DNA of 64,000 nt, taken from contig NZ_VJZZ01000012.1 of the NCBI RefSeq assembly GCF_009659535.1, positions 62,001 to 126,000 on the forward strand, given 5' to 3'. Source of the DNA: Aggregicoccus sp. 17bor-14 (GTDB lineage Bacteria > Myxococcota > Myxococcia > Myxococcales > Myxococcaceae). Below are positions 8,938 through 17,252 of this stretch, piece after piece. The translations under genes were made by a program, and so were the position numbers. Within the stretch, counting starts at the first letter, position 1, and every line of letters begins with the position of its first letter. Below the pieces are notes generated by a model, which ran no database searches, had not been told where the DNA came from, and saw only the letters and a program-made list of their open reading frames with translations.

Positions 8938-8966
8938 TTGGCGCAGCCCCGTCCCGGGCGTATACC
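8938..8966 (+). promoter_or_regulatory. Predicted promoter of ugd
   Basis: A -35 TTGGCG (8938-8943), a 17-base spacer and a -10 TATACC (8961-8966) give an expected start near 8973. That leaves a leader of about 50 bases before the ugd ATG, with the Shine-Dalgarno GGAGTAGGA just ahead of it. Confidence 0.6.
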
Positions 8967-9023
8967 GCCCCCGCGCCGCGCCCCCCTGGCCGGCCCCTCG
9001 CTCGCTCCTGGAGTAGGAACACC

Positions 9024-10322
9024 ATGAAGATCTCCGTCATCGGCACCGGCTACGTGGGCCTGGTGGCCGGCACCTGCCTCGCGGACAGCGGCAACGACGT
9101 CGCGTGCGTGGACATCGACGCCGGCAAGATTGCGCGCCTCAACGCGGGCGAGGTGCCCATCTACGAGCCGGGGCTCGAGGAGCTCATCCGCCACAACGTG
9201 AAGGAGGAGCGCCTCTCCTTCACCACGGACCTCGCCAGCGCGGTGGCGCGCAGCCAGGTGGTGTTCATCGCCGTGGGCACGCCCGAGGGCGAGGACGGGG
9301 AGGCGGACCTCACCTACGTGCTCAGGGCGGCCGAGCAGGTGGGGCGCGCCATGACGGGCTACACCGTGGTGGTGGACAAGAGCACGGTGCCGGTGGGCAC
9401 GGCGAAGCGGGTGCGCGAGGCGATTCGCGCGGTGACGAAGCATGACTTCGACGTCGTCAGCAACCCCGAGTTCATGAAGGAGGGCGCGGCGCTCGAGGAC
9501 TTCCTCAAGCCGGACCGCGTCGTCATCGGCGCGGACAGCGAGCGCGCGGCGAAGGTGATGGGCGAGCTGTACGCGCCCTTCGTGCGCACCGAGAACCCCG
9601 TCCTCTTCATGGACACCGCGAGCGCGGAGCTGACGAAGTACGCGGCCAACGCGATGCTCGCCACCCGCATCTCCTTCATGAACGACATCGCGGCGCTCTG
9701 CGAGAAGGTGGGCGCGGACGTGGACTTCGTGCGCAAGGGGCTGGGGAGTGACAGCCGCATCGGCTACCCCTTCCTCTTCCCCGGCGTGGGCTACGGCGGC
9801 TCCTGCTTCCCCAAGGACGTGAAGGCGCTCGTCAGTACGGCGCGCGAGCACGGGGTGGAGTTCGACCTGCTGCGCGCGGTGGAGCGCACCAACGAGCGCC
9901 AGAAGCGCCTGCTGCTCAGCCGCGCCCTCAAGCACTTCGGCAGCCTCGAGGGCCGCCACTTCGCCGTGTGGGGCCTCGCCTTCAAGCCCAAGACGGACGA
10001 CATGCGCATGGCGCCCTCCATCGAGCTCATCGAGGGGCTGCTGGCCAAGGGCGCGCGCGTGAGCGCCCACGACCCCGTCGCCCACGGGACGGCCGCCCGC
10101 GTCTTCGGCAACCGCATCACCTACGCCCCCACGCCCTACGCGGCCCTCGAGGGCGCGGAAGCCCTCTTCGTCGTCACCGAGTGGAACGAGTTCCGCCACC
10201 CCGACTTCGAGCGCATGAAGCGCACCCTGAAGGCGCCGGTGGTGTTCGACGGCCGCAACGTCTTCAGCCCGCAGAAGATGCGCGAGCTGGGCTTCGAGTA
10301 CTTCGGGCTGGGGCGCAAGTAG
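9024..10322 (+). CDS. ugd: UDP-glucose 6-dehydrogenase
   Basis: This enzyme oxidises UDP-glucose to UDP-glucuronate with two NAD+, supplying uronic acid for exopolysaccharide or LPS. The 432-residue sequence has the N-terminal Rossmann motif GTGYVGLVAGTCLAD, the VPIYEPGLEEL signature, the catalytic cysteine at residue 261 in GVGYGGSCFPKD, and the C-terminal UDP-binding domain starting WGLAFKPKTDDMR. Length and motifs are standard. A promoter and a good ribosome binding site (GGAG) precede the ATG. It stands beside glycosyltransferase-type genes but is transcribed by itself. Confidence 0.96.
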   Translation: MKISVIGTGYVGLVAGTCLADSGNDVACVDIDAGKIARLNAGEVPIYEPGLEELIRHNVKEERLSFTTDLASAVARSQVVFIAVGTPEGEDGEADLTYVLRAAEQVGRAMTGYTVVVDKSTVPVGTAKRVREAIRAVTKHDFDVVSNPEFMKEGAALEDFLKPDRVVIGADSERAAKVMGELYAPFVRTENPVLFMDTASAELTKYAANAMLATRISFMNDIAALCEKVGADVDFVRKGLGSDSRIGYPFLFPGVGYGGSCFPKDVKALVSTAREHGVEFDLLRAVERTNERQKRLLLSRALKHFGSLEGRHFAVWGLAFKPKTDDMRMAPSIELIEGLLAKGARVSAHDPVAHGTAARVFGNRITYAPTPYAALEGAEALFVVTEWNEFRHPDFERMKRTLKAPVVFDGRNVFSPQKMRELGFEYFGLGRK

Positions 10323-10343
10323 CGCCCGGGTGGCGCCTCAGCC

Positions 10344-10685
10344 TCAGGGGGTCCCGGCGTCCGGGCCCGCTGCGGTGAGGCCGCAGGCCACCTTGCGGTC
10401 CACACTGCGCTCGAGCTCGTCGCAGAGCGCCACCCGGTCCTTGCCGCCGTTGGCGGCCGGGTCCGGGCAGGTGTCCAGCTTCTGCTCGCACAGGTCCTGC
10501 TGCTCGCTGCTGGGCTCGAGCCGCCCCTCGTTATTGCCGGCGTTCTGGGCGCAGGCCTCGCGCTCGATGCGCGTGTCGCGGCACTCGCACACCCGCTGGG
10601 ACAGCTCGCGGCAGGGACTCGTGCACGCGGCGAGCGAGAGGAGGGTGAGCGGCAGCAGGAGGGCGAGCGGGCGGCGGTGGAGCAT
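10344..10685 (-). CDS. Small cysteine-rich lipoprotein
   Basis: I do not recognise the family. The 113-residue product has a signal peptide ending in the lipobox LSLAAC. The mature part is hydrophilic with eight further cysteines (CRELSQRVCECRD..., CAQNAG, CEQKLDTCPD, LCDEL, ACGL), suggesting a disulfide-stabilised, helical, surface lipoprotein, a class abundant in myxobacteria. A GTG four codons upstream could also serve as the start. The gene is convergent with ugd (21 bp apart) and lies downstream of astB on the same strand. Confidence 0.7.
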   Translation of the reverse strand: MLHRRPLALLLPLTLLSLAACTSPCRELSQRVCECRDTRIEREACAQNAGNNEGRLEPSSEQQDLCEQKLDTCPDPAANGGKDRVALCDELERSVDRKVACGLTAAGPDAGTP

Positions 10686-10751
10686 GAGGGCCGGCACGAT
10701 GCCAGAAGGGGCGCGGGACGCAAGCGCACCTTCTCGGGGGCTCGCTGCTCC

Positions 10752-12074
10752 CTAGCGCTGGAAGTCGTACACCGGGCCCAGGCGCAGGATGCGCGTGAGC
10801 TCGTCGAGCGCCGTGAGCACCTCGCGCGCGAGCGCCGGGTCCTGCAGGTCTGCGGCGCGCAGGCTGTCGCGGTAGTGGCGGCGCACCCAGGCGGCGAGCT
10901 CCTGGTGCAGCGCCTCGCCGTAGAACACGTTCGCCCGCACGGCGCCGCGCTCCTCCTCGGTGAGCCAGATGCGCTGGCGCAGGCAGGCGGGGCCGCCGCC
11001 GTTGTTCATGCTCTGGCGCACGTCCAGGTAGTGCACCGCCTTCACCGGGTTGTCCTCGGCCACCACGCGCTCGAGGAAGGCGCGCGCGGCCGGGGTCTCC
11101 TTCGCCTCGAGCGGCGCCACGATCGCCATGCTCCCGTCCGGCAGCGTGAGCACCTGGGAGTTGAAGGGGTAGGCGCGCACCGCGTCCGCCGCGGGCAGCT
11201 CCTCGCGGCCCGCCATCGCCCACCGGAAGCGCTCGCCCAGCAGCGCCCGCAGCCGCGCGAGCAGCCCCTGCGCGTCCACGAAGGCGAGCTCGTGCAGCAT
11301 CAGGAAGCTGTCGTTGCCCACCGCGAGCACGTCCGTGTGGAAGGCGCCCGCGTCGATGCCCTCGGGCGCCTGCTGCGGAAAGAGGCTCTGGGCCGGGTCC
11401 ACCTGGTGCAGCCGCGCCAGCGCCTGGCTCGCCTCCAGCGTCTGGCGGGCGGGGAAGCGCTGCGGGCCCACCACGTCCTGGAAGGCGCTGCGGCCCCAGG
11501 CGAAGAGGTGCACCGCCTTGTGGCCCGGGGTGGCGAGCCGGGTGTGGTTCGCCGCCCCCTCGTCCGCGAACTGGCCGCCGCCCGGCAGGGGCTCGTGGAT
11601 GGCGAAGCGCGCCTCGTCCGCGAAGATGGCGCGGAAGACCGAGTGGGTGGTGTCCGCCTCCAGCATGCGGTGGAACATCTGGTGCAGGTTCGCCGGGGTC
11701 GCATGCATGCGCCCATCGGCCGTGTCGCAGGAGGGGGCCACGGTGGCGGCGTTCGCCGTCCACATGGCGGCGGCGCTCGAGGTGAGGCGCAGCAGGTGCT
11801 CGGCCTCCTTCGCCGCGCGGGTGATGACCTGCTCGTCCGTGCCGCTGAAGCCCAGGCGCCGCAGCATGCGCAGGGAGGGGCGCGGCTGCGGCGGGAGCAC
11901 CGCCTGGCCCACGCCCAGCGCCGCCACCGCCCGCATCTTCTCCAGCCCCTGCAGCGCCGCCTCGCGCGGGTTGCTCGCGCTGCCGCCGTGGCGGGCGCTG
12001 GCGAGGTTGCCCACCGAGAGGCCGCCGTAGTTGTGCGTCGGACCGACGAGGCCGTCGAAGTTGTATTCGCGCAT
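10752..12074 (-). CDS. astB: N-succinylarginine dihydrolase
   Basis: AstB hydrolyses N2-succinylarginine to succinylornithine, ammonia and CO2, the second step of the arginine succinyltransferase (AST) pathway. The 440-residue protein matches the family from the first residues (EYNFDGLVGPTHNYGGLSVGN) to the C-terminal region with the catalytic cysteine in NNGGGPACLRQRIW. Internal motifs such as FHTDVLAVGND, carrying a catalytic His, are present. No astA, C, D or E gene is near, so the pathway is either dispersed or the enzyme serves alone. It is divergent from the lpxL-like gene, and their 5' ends almost touch. Confidence 0.95.
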   Translation of the reverse strand: MREYNFDGLVGPTHNYGGLSVGNLASARHGGSASNPREAALQGLEKMRAVAALGVGQAVLPPQPRPSLRMLRRLGFSGTDEQVITRAAKEAEHLLRLTSSAAAMWTANAATVAPSCDTADGRMHATPANLHQMFHRMLEADTTHSVFRAIFADEARFAIHEPLPGGGQFADEGAANHTRLATPGHKAVHLFAWGRSAFQDVVGPQRFPARQTLEASQALARLHQVDPAQSLFPQQAPEGIDAGAFHTDVLAVGNDSFLMLHELAFVDAQGLLARLRALLGERFRWAMAGREELPAADAVRAYPFNSQVLTLPDGSMAIVAPLEAKETPAARAFLERVVAEDNPVKAVHYLDVRQSMNNGGGPACLRQRIWLTEEERGAVRANVFYGEALHQELAAWVRRHYRDSLRAADLQDPALAREVLTALDELTRILRLGPVYDFQR

Positions 12075-12129
12075 GGCTCAGGCCTCCCTTAGCAGACCCG
12101 CCCCGGACGGTGTACACCCGGGGCCGCCC

Positions 12130-13077
12130 GTGTCCTCGTCCCCACCCCTCAAGCGCCTCAAACGCCTGCTGCGCTACGGCCTCGTGCGCCTGGCGCTCGC
12201 CCTGGTGCGCCCGCTGCCGCTCTCGCTCGCCCGGCCGCTGGGGCTCTGGCTCGGCGCCGTGGCCTACCGGCTCGCCGGGGGCGAGCGGAGGAAGGCCCTC
12301 GCTTCGCTCGCGCGCGCCTTCCCGGAGGCGGCGCAGGCGGAGCGCGAGCGGCTCGCGCGCGCCTGCTTCGGGCACCTGGGGCGCGCGCTCTTCGAGGCGG
12401 CGTGCGTGGACGCGGCGGACCGGCACCTCGCGCAGCTCGTGCGCTGGGAGCCCGCGGACCGCGCCGTGCTGGACGGGGCGCTCGCGCGGGGGCGGGGCGT
12501 GGTCTTCGTCTCCGGGCACGTGGGCAACTGGGAGCTGCTCGCGCGGCGGGTGGCGCGCGCGGGCTACCCCTCGCAGAGCATCGCCAAGGAGACGAGCGAC
12601 CCGCGCCTCACGGGGCTCGTGGAGCGCTTCCGGGCGCGCGGCGGGGTGCGCAGCATCTGGCGCGGCCACGAGGGGGCGGCGAAGCAGATGCTGCGCGCGC
12701 TCAAGGCGGGGGAGATATTGGGCCTGCTCATCGACCAGGACACGCGCGCCCAGAACCTCTTCGTGCCCTTCTTCGGGCTGCCGGCCGCCACCCCCCGCGC
12801 CGCCGCGGACCTCGCCCTGCGCACGGGCGCCGCCGTGGTGGTGGGCTTCTGCCAGCGCGAGGGGGGCCCCGTGGGCCGCGAGCCCGGCTACCGCCTGCGC
12901 ATGGAGGAGGTGGCGGTGCCGCAGGCCGGCCCGGACGCGGCCGCGCGCGAGGCGGCGGCGCTCGCGCTCACCGCGGCGCTCTCCGCGCGCATCGAGGCGG
13001 CCATCCGCCGCGCCCCCGAGCAGTGGGTGTGGATGCACCAGCGCTGGAAGACCCGCCCCAGGGGCGGGGCGGGGTGA
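12130..13077 (+). CDS. LpxL/HtrB-family lipid A acyltransferase
   Basis: The 315-residue protein belongs to the lysophospholipid/Kdo-lipid A acyltransferase family at the inner membrane. It has a basic, hydrophobic N-terminus (LKRLLRYGLVRLALALVRPLPL), the catalytic HX4E-type motif GHVGNWELL, then IDQDTRAQNLFVPFFGLPA and the C-terminal WMHQRWKTR. The GTG at 12130 is chosen; an in-frame ATG at 12073 would overlap the start of astB and adds a low-complexity stretch. Its TGA overlaps the GTG of lptC (GTGA), placing it as the first gene of a coupled envelope operon with lptC-lptA-lptB. Which acyl chain it adds cannot be told. Confidence 0.88.
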   Translation: MSSSPPLKRLKRLLRYGLVRLALALVRPLPLSLARPLGLWLGAVAYRLAGGERRKALASLARAFPEAAQAERERLARACFGHLGRALFEAACVDAADRHLAQLVRWEPADRAVLDGALARGRGVVFVSGHVGNWELLARRVARAGYPSQSIAKETSDPRLTGLVERFRARGGVRSIWRGHEGAAKQMLRALKAGEILGLLIDQDTRAQNLFVPFFGLPAATPRAAADLALRTGAAVVVGFCQREGGPVGREPGYRLRMEEVAVPQAGPDAAAREAAALALTAALSARIEAAIRRAPEQWVWMHQRWKTRPRGGAG

Positions 13078-13739
13078 TAGAGAAGAGCGCCGTGCCCTCC
13101 TGCCTCCGCCCCCTCGCCGCCTTCCTGCTGCTGCTCGGGCCCGCCGCCTGCGGCCCGGGCGCGGGGAGCGCGGCCGGCGGCCCGCCGCCCGAGCAGGTGC
13201 CGGACGTGACGCTGTACGGGGTGCGGCTGCAGTCCTTCGAGGGCGAGCAGCTGGTGGCGGCCGGCCGCGCCGAGCGCGCCACCTACCAGCGCGGCACCGG
13301 CGGCGTGGTCGCCTCGCAGATGGTGCTGCGGCTGCCCAGCCGCCCCGGCGCGGGCGGCGCCGCGGCGAGCTCGTCCCATGCCGGCCTGGAGGTGCGCGCG
13401 GTGCGGCTCGAGGGCAACCTCGGCAGCCGCCAGGCGGTGGCGGGCGGGGGCGTGGTGCTGCGCACCAGCACCGGCATCGTGGCGCGCAGCGCGAGCGCCG
13501 CCCTGGTCACCTCGCCGGACGGCCACCAGCGGAATATCCGCGGCCAGGAGCCCGTCACCGTGCAGGGCCCGAACTACCGCCACCGCGCGGACGCCTTCGA
13601 CCTCGCGCTGGGCAGCGAGGTCTTCACCTTCTCGGGCAACGTGCAGAGCGAGTTCGAGGGCGTGAGCCCCACCGCCTCGAGCGGCCCGAAGCCTGCTGCG
13701 GGTCCGGCCCCCCGGTCCCAGAACGGAGCGATGCAGTGA
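13074..13739 (+). CDS. lptC: LPS export protein LptC, lipoprotein form
   Basis: LptC bridges the inner-membrane LptBFG transporter to periplasmic LptA. This 221-residue protein has the family's beta-jellyroll character ([28 protein letters not shown] and later [32 protein letters not shown]). Instead of a plain TM anchor it has a signal sequence ending [10 protein letters not shown], a lipobox-like site. The start is the GTG overlapping the TGA of the acyltransferase gene. A C-terminal Pro/Ala/Ser tail of about 30 residues follows the conserved fold. Assignment rests on position before lptA and lptB as well as on sequence. Confidence 0.82.
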   Translation: MIEKSAVPSCLRPLAAFLLLLGPAACGPGAGSAAGGPPPEQVPDVTLYGVRLQSFEGEQLVAAGRAERATYQRGTGGVVASQMVLRLPSRPGAGGAAASSSHAGLEVRAVRLEGNLGSRQAVAGGGVVLRTSTGIVARSASAALVTSPDGHQRNIRGQEPVTVQGPNYRHRADAFDLALGSEVFTFSGNVQSEFEGVSPTASSGPKPAAGPAPRSQNGAMQ

Positions 13740-14323
13740 TCGAGTTCTTCGCCTCGGCCCTCCTGCTCGTGCAGCCCGGCGCCCCGGGCGGCGCGCCGGC
13801 CGCTGCCGCCGTGGCCGCGCCCGCCGCGGCCGCTTCCGCCCCGGCTGCGGCCCCGGGCACCCCGAAGGCCGCCGCCACCCCGGCCCAGCGGCTGAAGAAC
13901 CCGGTGGACATCAAGGCCCAGCTCTTCGAGCTGCTGGGCAACAAGAACCAGGCCTCCTACAAGGGCAACGTGGTGGTGCGCCACCGCACGCTGGTGCTCA
14001 AGTGCGACGAGCTCACCAGCTTCTACTCCAACGGCAACGCCCAGCAGGTGCGGCGCGTGGAGTGCGTGGGCAACGTGGAGGCGGTGGACGGCGACCGCAC
14101 CGCCAAGGGCGAGCGCGCCGACTTCGACGTGGCCAGCGGCATGCTGGTCGTCACCGGCGCTCCCGAGGCGCGCCAGGGCAACAACTACATGCGCGGCACC
14201 AAGGTGACGCTCACCCTGGGCAACCGGCGCATCCTGGTGGAGAACGCCGAGACCCTCTTCGAGACCACGCCGGGGGGGATGCCGCAGCTGCCCGCGCCGG
14301 CGGGTGGGGCCAGCCGGCCGTGA
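13736..14323 (+). CDS. lptA: LPS transport periplasmic protein LptA
   Basis: LptA forms the periplasmic bridge carrying LPS to LptD. The 195-residue product has a short hydrophobic N-terminus ([17 protein letters not shown]) and an unusually long Ala/Pro linker to about residue 48. The OstA-like repeat follows: [38 protein letters not shown], then [28 protein letters not shown] and [18 protein letters not shown]. The GTG start overlaps the TGA of lptC and its own TGA overlaps the lptB GTG. The signal peptide is weak, but the fold and context are clear. Confidence 0.88.
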   Translation: MIEFFASALLLVQPGAPGGAPAAAAVAAPAAAASAPAAAPGTPKAAATPAQRLKNPVDIKAQLFELLGNKNQASYKGNVVVRHRTLVLKCDELTSFYSNGNAQQVRRVECVGNVEAVDGDRTAKGERADFDVASGMLVVTGAPEARQGNNYMRGTKVTLTLGNRRILVENAETLFETTPGGMPQLPAPAGGASRP

Positions 14324-15054
14324 GCGCGCTGCTGCAGGCAGAGGGCCTGCACAAGGCCTTCCGCGGCCGCAAGGTCGTGGACGGCGTGAGCTTCCAGGTG
14401 CGCCAGGGCGAGGTGGTGGGCTTGCTGGGCCCCAACGGCGCGGGCAAGACCACCAGCTTCAACATGGTGGTGGGGCTGGTGGCGGCGGACGCGGGGAGGG
14501 TGCAGCTGGAGGGCGAGGACCTCACCCGCCTGCCCATGCACCGCCGCGCGCGCCAGGGCCTCGGGTACCTTCCGCAGGAGGCGAGCATCTTCCGCAAGCT
14601 CACCGTGCGGCAGAACTTCCTCGCGGTGCTCGAGCTGCAGCGCCGCTACGACCGGCGCGCCCGCGAGGCGCGCGCCCAGGAGCTGCTCGAGGAGTTCGGC
14701 CTCACCCACGTGGCGGACAGCCTGGGCGAGACGCTCTCGGGCGGCGAGCGGCGGCGCGCCGAGATCGCCCGCTCGCTCATCCCCGGCCCCCGCTTCATCC
14801 TCTTCGACGAGCCCTTCGCCGGCGTGGACCCCATCAACGTGGGCGACCTGCAGCGCCAGATCTTCCTGCTCAAGCAGCGCGGGCTCGGGGTCCTCATCAC
14901 CGACCACAACGTGCAGGACACCCTCGGCATCTGCGACCGGGCCTACATCATCGCCCAGGGCCGCATCCTCGAGGAGGGCACCCCGGAGCAGATCGCCGCG
15001 AGCCCCCGCGCCCGCGCCGTGTACCTGGGAGAGCGCTTCCGGCTCTACTCCTGA
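14320..15054 (+). CDS. lptB: LPS export ABC transporter ATP-binding protein LptB
   Basis: LptB is the cytoplasmic ATPase of the LptB2FG complex that extracts LPS from the inner membrane. The 244-residue protein has Walker [12 protein letters not shown] (about residues 36-46), the Q-loop [16 protein letters not shown], signature [15 protein letters not shown], Walker [14 protein letters not shown] and H-loop ITDHNVQ, all with the LptB-specific wording. The start is a GTG overlapping the lptA stop by four bases. The membrane partners lptF and lptG are not in the window. rpoN follows after a 311-bp regulatory gap. Confidence 0.95.
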   Translation: MSALLQAEGLHKAFRGRKVVDGVSFQVRQGEVVGLLGPNGAGKTTSFNMVVGLVAADAGRVQLEGEDLTRLPMHRRARQGLGYLPQEASIFRKLTVRQNFLAVLELQRRYDRRAREARAQELLEEFGLTHVADSLGETLSGGERRRAEIARSLIPGPRFILFDEPFAGVDPINVGDLQRQIFLLKQRGLGVLITDHNVQDTLGICDRAYIIAQGRILEEGTPEQIAASPRARAVYLGERFRLYS

Positions 15055-15140
15055 GTCGCGAAAGCCCCGGGCCCGGCCCGGGCTGCCGCCCGGTGGCGCG
15101 AAGCCCCCGGAGTGTTCAGCGGCGGGCCCGCTACAGCCCT

Positions 15141-15156
15141 TGGCCCGGCATTTGCG
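15141..15156 (+). promoter_or_regulatory. Sigma-54-type promoter upstream of rpoN
   Basis: TGGCCCG-N4-TTGCG matches the -24/-12 consensus TGGCACG-N4-TTGCA with the invariant GG (15142-15143) and GC (15154-15155) exactly 12 bases apart. The predicted start is near 15167, giving a leader of about 200 bases to the rpoN ATG. It suggests RpoN-dependent transcription of rpoN itself. Confidence 0.6.
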
Positions 15157-15202
15157 TTGCCTGTTGAACGTCCAGGGGGTGTCCAACCAGGGCCCGCAAG
15201 TG

Positions 15203-15225
15203 CCCGATTCTCAAGAGGAATCGGG
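15203..15225. repeat. Inverted repeat in the rpoN leader
   Basis: CCCGATTC (15203-15210), a 7-base spacer and GAATCGGG (15218-15225) form a perfect 8-bp inverted repeat. It lies between the sigma-54-type promoter and rpoN. No T-tract follows, so it is more likely an operator or an RNA hairpin than a terminator. Confidence 0.6.
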
Positions 15226-15286
15226 GCTATGCAAGCAGGGGACCAGGCGGTGGTGGGCTTTACGCCCTTGCGCCGTCTTGATAGCT

Positions 15287-15302
15287 TGGCACGGTCCTTG
15301 AG
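15287..15302 (+). promoter_or_regulatory. Second, imperfect sigma-54-like element before rpoN
   Basis: A full TGGCACG -24 element is followed after four bases by TTGAG. The -12 GC is changed to GA, which normally cripples sigma-54 recognition. It lies 64 bases before the rpoN ATG and may be a weak promoter, a holoenzyme decoy or chance. Confidence 0.25.
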
Positions 15303-15365
15303 GCGGTGGTCGCCATCAGGGAGCACGGACTGCAGCCGTCCGCACACCGAGGTCGAGCAAGCCCC

Positions 15366-16880
15366 ATGGCGATGGAACTCAAGCAGAGCCTGAAGTTGAG
15401 CCAGCAGCTGGTGATGACGCCCCAGCTCCAGCAGGCGATCAAGCTTCTGCAGCTGTCCCGGATGGAGCTGCTCGAGCAGGTGCGCGAGGAGATGGAGCAG
15501 AACCCCCTGCTCGAGCAGCCGGACGAGCAGGCGGTCGGCGACGTCACGGACAAGGAGCCCGGCGAGGCCTCGCTCGAGGCGGAGAACCTGGAGGCCCCCC
15601 GCGACCTGGAGGCCCCCCAGCCCGAGACCGCCCAGGAGTTCAAGCCGGAGAACAGCGACGGCCCCCCCGAGATCGACTGGGAGGCCTACCTCAACAGCTA
15701 CCAGTTCAACGAGCAGACCACCGCGTCCAACAAGGGCAACGTGGCCACGGACGACCTGCCGTCGTTCGAGGCCAACCTCGTGGAGAAGGAGGACCTGGTC
15801 GACCACCTGCAGGAGCAGCTGGGCACCCTGCGCCTCAACGAGGCCGAGCGCCGCATCGGCATGCTCATCCTGGGCAACCTGGACGACGACGGCTACCTCA
15901 AGCTGCCGGACGTGGAGGGCGACCCGCTCATCCGGCTCGCCAACGAGGCGGACGTGCCCATGCACGTGGCCGAGCGCACCCTGCGCCGCATCCAGAGCCT
16001 GGACCCCAAGGGCTGCGGCGCGCGCGACCTGCAGGAGTGCCTCCTCATCCAGGTGACCGCGCTCAAGGACCCGCACTCGGCGCTGCTCGGCACCATCATC
16101 AAGCGCCACATGCGCCACCTGGAGAGCAAGAACCTGCCGGCCATCGCCAAGGAGCTGAAGGTCTCCCTGGACGAGGTGGTGGCCGCCGCGAAGCTGCTCA
16201 CCAAGCTGGACCCCAAGCCGGGCCGCAACTTCAGCGGGGACGACGCGCAGTACATCTCCCCGGACGTCTTCGTCTACAAGATGGGGGAGGAGTACACGGT
16301 CGTCCTCAACGACGACGGCCTCTCCAAGCTCCGCATCTCCGGCACCTACCGCAACGCGCTGAAGAACGGCGCCGTGGGCCCCGGGCAGACCAAGGACTTC
16401 ATCCAGGACAAGCTGCGCAGCGCGATGTGGCTCATCCGCTCCATCCACCAGCGGCAGCGGACCATCTACAAGGTCACCGAGAGCATCGTGAAGTTCCAGA
16501 AGGACTTCTTCGACAAGGGCATCGCCCACCTCAAGCCGCTCATCCTGCGCGACGTGGCCGAGGACATCGGGATGCACGAGTCCACCGTCTCGCGCGTGAC
16601 CACCGCGAAGTACGTGCACACCCCGCAGGGCATCTTCGAGCTGAAGTACTTCTTCAACTCCTCCATCGCGCGCGTGAGCGGCGAGGACACCGCGAGCGAG
16701 GCGGTGAAGCACCACATCAAGCAGCTCGTGGCGCAGGAGGATCCGAAGAACCCCTACTCGGACCAGAAGCTGGTGGAGCTGCTGCGCGCGCAGGGCACCG
16801 AGATCGCCCGGCGCACCGTGGCCAAGTACCGCGAGGTGCTGGGCATCCTCCCCAGCAGCAAGCGCAAGCGCTACTTCTAG
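15366..16880 (+). CDS. rpoN: RNA polymerase sigma-54 factor RpoN
   Basis: Sigma-54 directs RNA polymerase to -24/-12 promoters and needs NtrC-type activators. The 504-residue protein begins with the Gln/Leu-rich region I (MAMELKQSLKLSQQLVMTPQ). An acidic region II (about residues 55-125) follows, then the core-binding and HTH regions. It ends with the RpoN box ARRTVAKYRE at about residue 482. The ATG at 15366 matches the conserved family start; upstream codons belong to the leader. The gene follows lptB, as in many proteobacteria. In M. xanthus rpoN is reported to be essential, and here several sigma-54 elements, including the pxr promoter, lie in the same window. Confidence 0.98.
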   Translation: MAMELKQSLKLSQQLVMTPQLQQAIKLLQLSRMELLEQVREEMEQNPLLEQPDEQAVGDVTDKEPGEASLEAENLEAPRDLEAPQPETAQEFKPENSDGPPEIDWEAYLNSYQFNEQTTASNKGNVATDDLPSFEANLVEKEDLVDHLQEQLGTLRLNEAERRIGMLILGNLDDDGYLKLPDVEGDPLIRLANEADVPMHVAERTLRRIQSLDPKGCGARDLQECLLIQVTALKDPHSALLGTIIKRHMRHLESKNLPAIAKELKVSLDEVVAAAKLLTKLDPKPGRNFSGDDAQYISPDVFVYKMGEEYTVVLNDDGLSKLRISGTYRNALKNGAVGPGQTKDFIQDKLRSAMWLIRSIHQRQRTIYKVTESIVKFQKDFFDKGIAHLKPLILRDVAEDIGMHESTVSRVTTAKYVHTPQGIFELKYFFNSSIARVSGEDTASEAVKHHIKQLVAQEDPKNPYSDQKLVELLRAQGTEIARRTVAKYREVLGILPSSKRKRYF

Positions 16881-16981
16881 CCGGCGCGCCCGGCGCTCAG
16901 GCTGCGGCCGGGGCGCCTGCGCGCCCGTGTCTTGCCCCGGGCCGCGCCCGTGGCCACCGCGAGGGCAGGAGGACCTGCCCC

Positions 16982-17233
16982 ATGCCCCGCAAGATGATCG
17001 ACTGTCGCGACCAGCCCAGCGAGTCGAACTGCACCCTCACCATCGCCGGCGAGCCCGACGAGGTGCTGCGCGCCGCCACCCAGCACGCCATCTCCGTGCA
17101 CGGCCACCAGGACGGCCCCGAGCTGCGCGAGGGGCTGCGCGCCGCGCTCAAGGACGACCCGTCGGCAGACGCGGCGAGGATGCCGGGCCGCGGCGCCCCC
17201 GCCGCCTCGCCGGACCTGTCCGCCCGCCACTAG
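16982..17233 (+). CDS. DUF1059 family small protein
   Basis: The 83-residue protein carries the DUF1059 pattern (MIDCRDQPSESNCTLTIAGEPDEVLRAATQHAISVHG) with two conserved cysteines and a terminal His-Gly. The family is widespread and uncharacterised. The mature core ends near residue 60, and the remaining Ala/Pro/Arg-rich tail is probably disordered. The ribosome binding site AGGAGG lies nine bases ahead of the ATG. It sits about 100 bp after rpoN and may be co-transcribed, though it is not part of the usual rpoN neighbourhood. Confidence 0.8.
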   Translation: MPRKMIDCRDQPSESNCTLTIAGEPDEVLRAATQHAISVHGHQDGPELREGLRAALKDDPSADAARMPGRGAPAASPDLSARH

Positions 17234-17252
17234 CAGGTGCTAGAGGAGGCGC

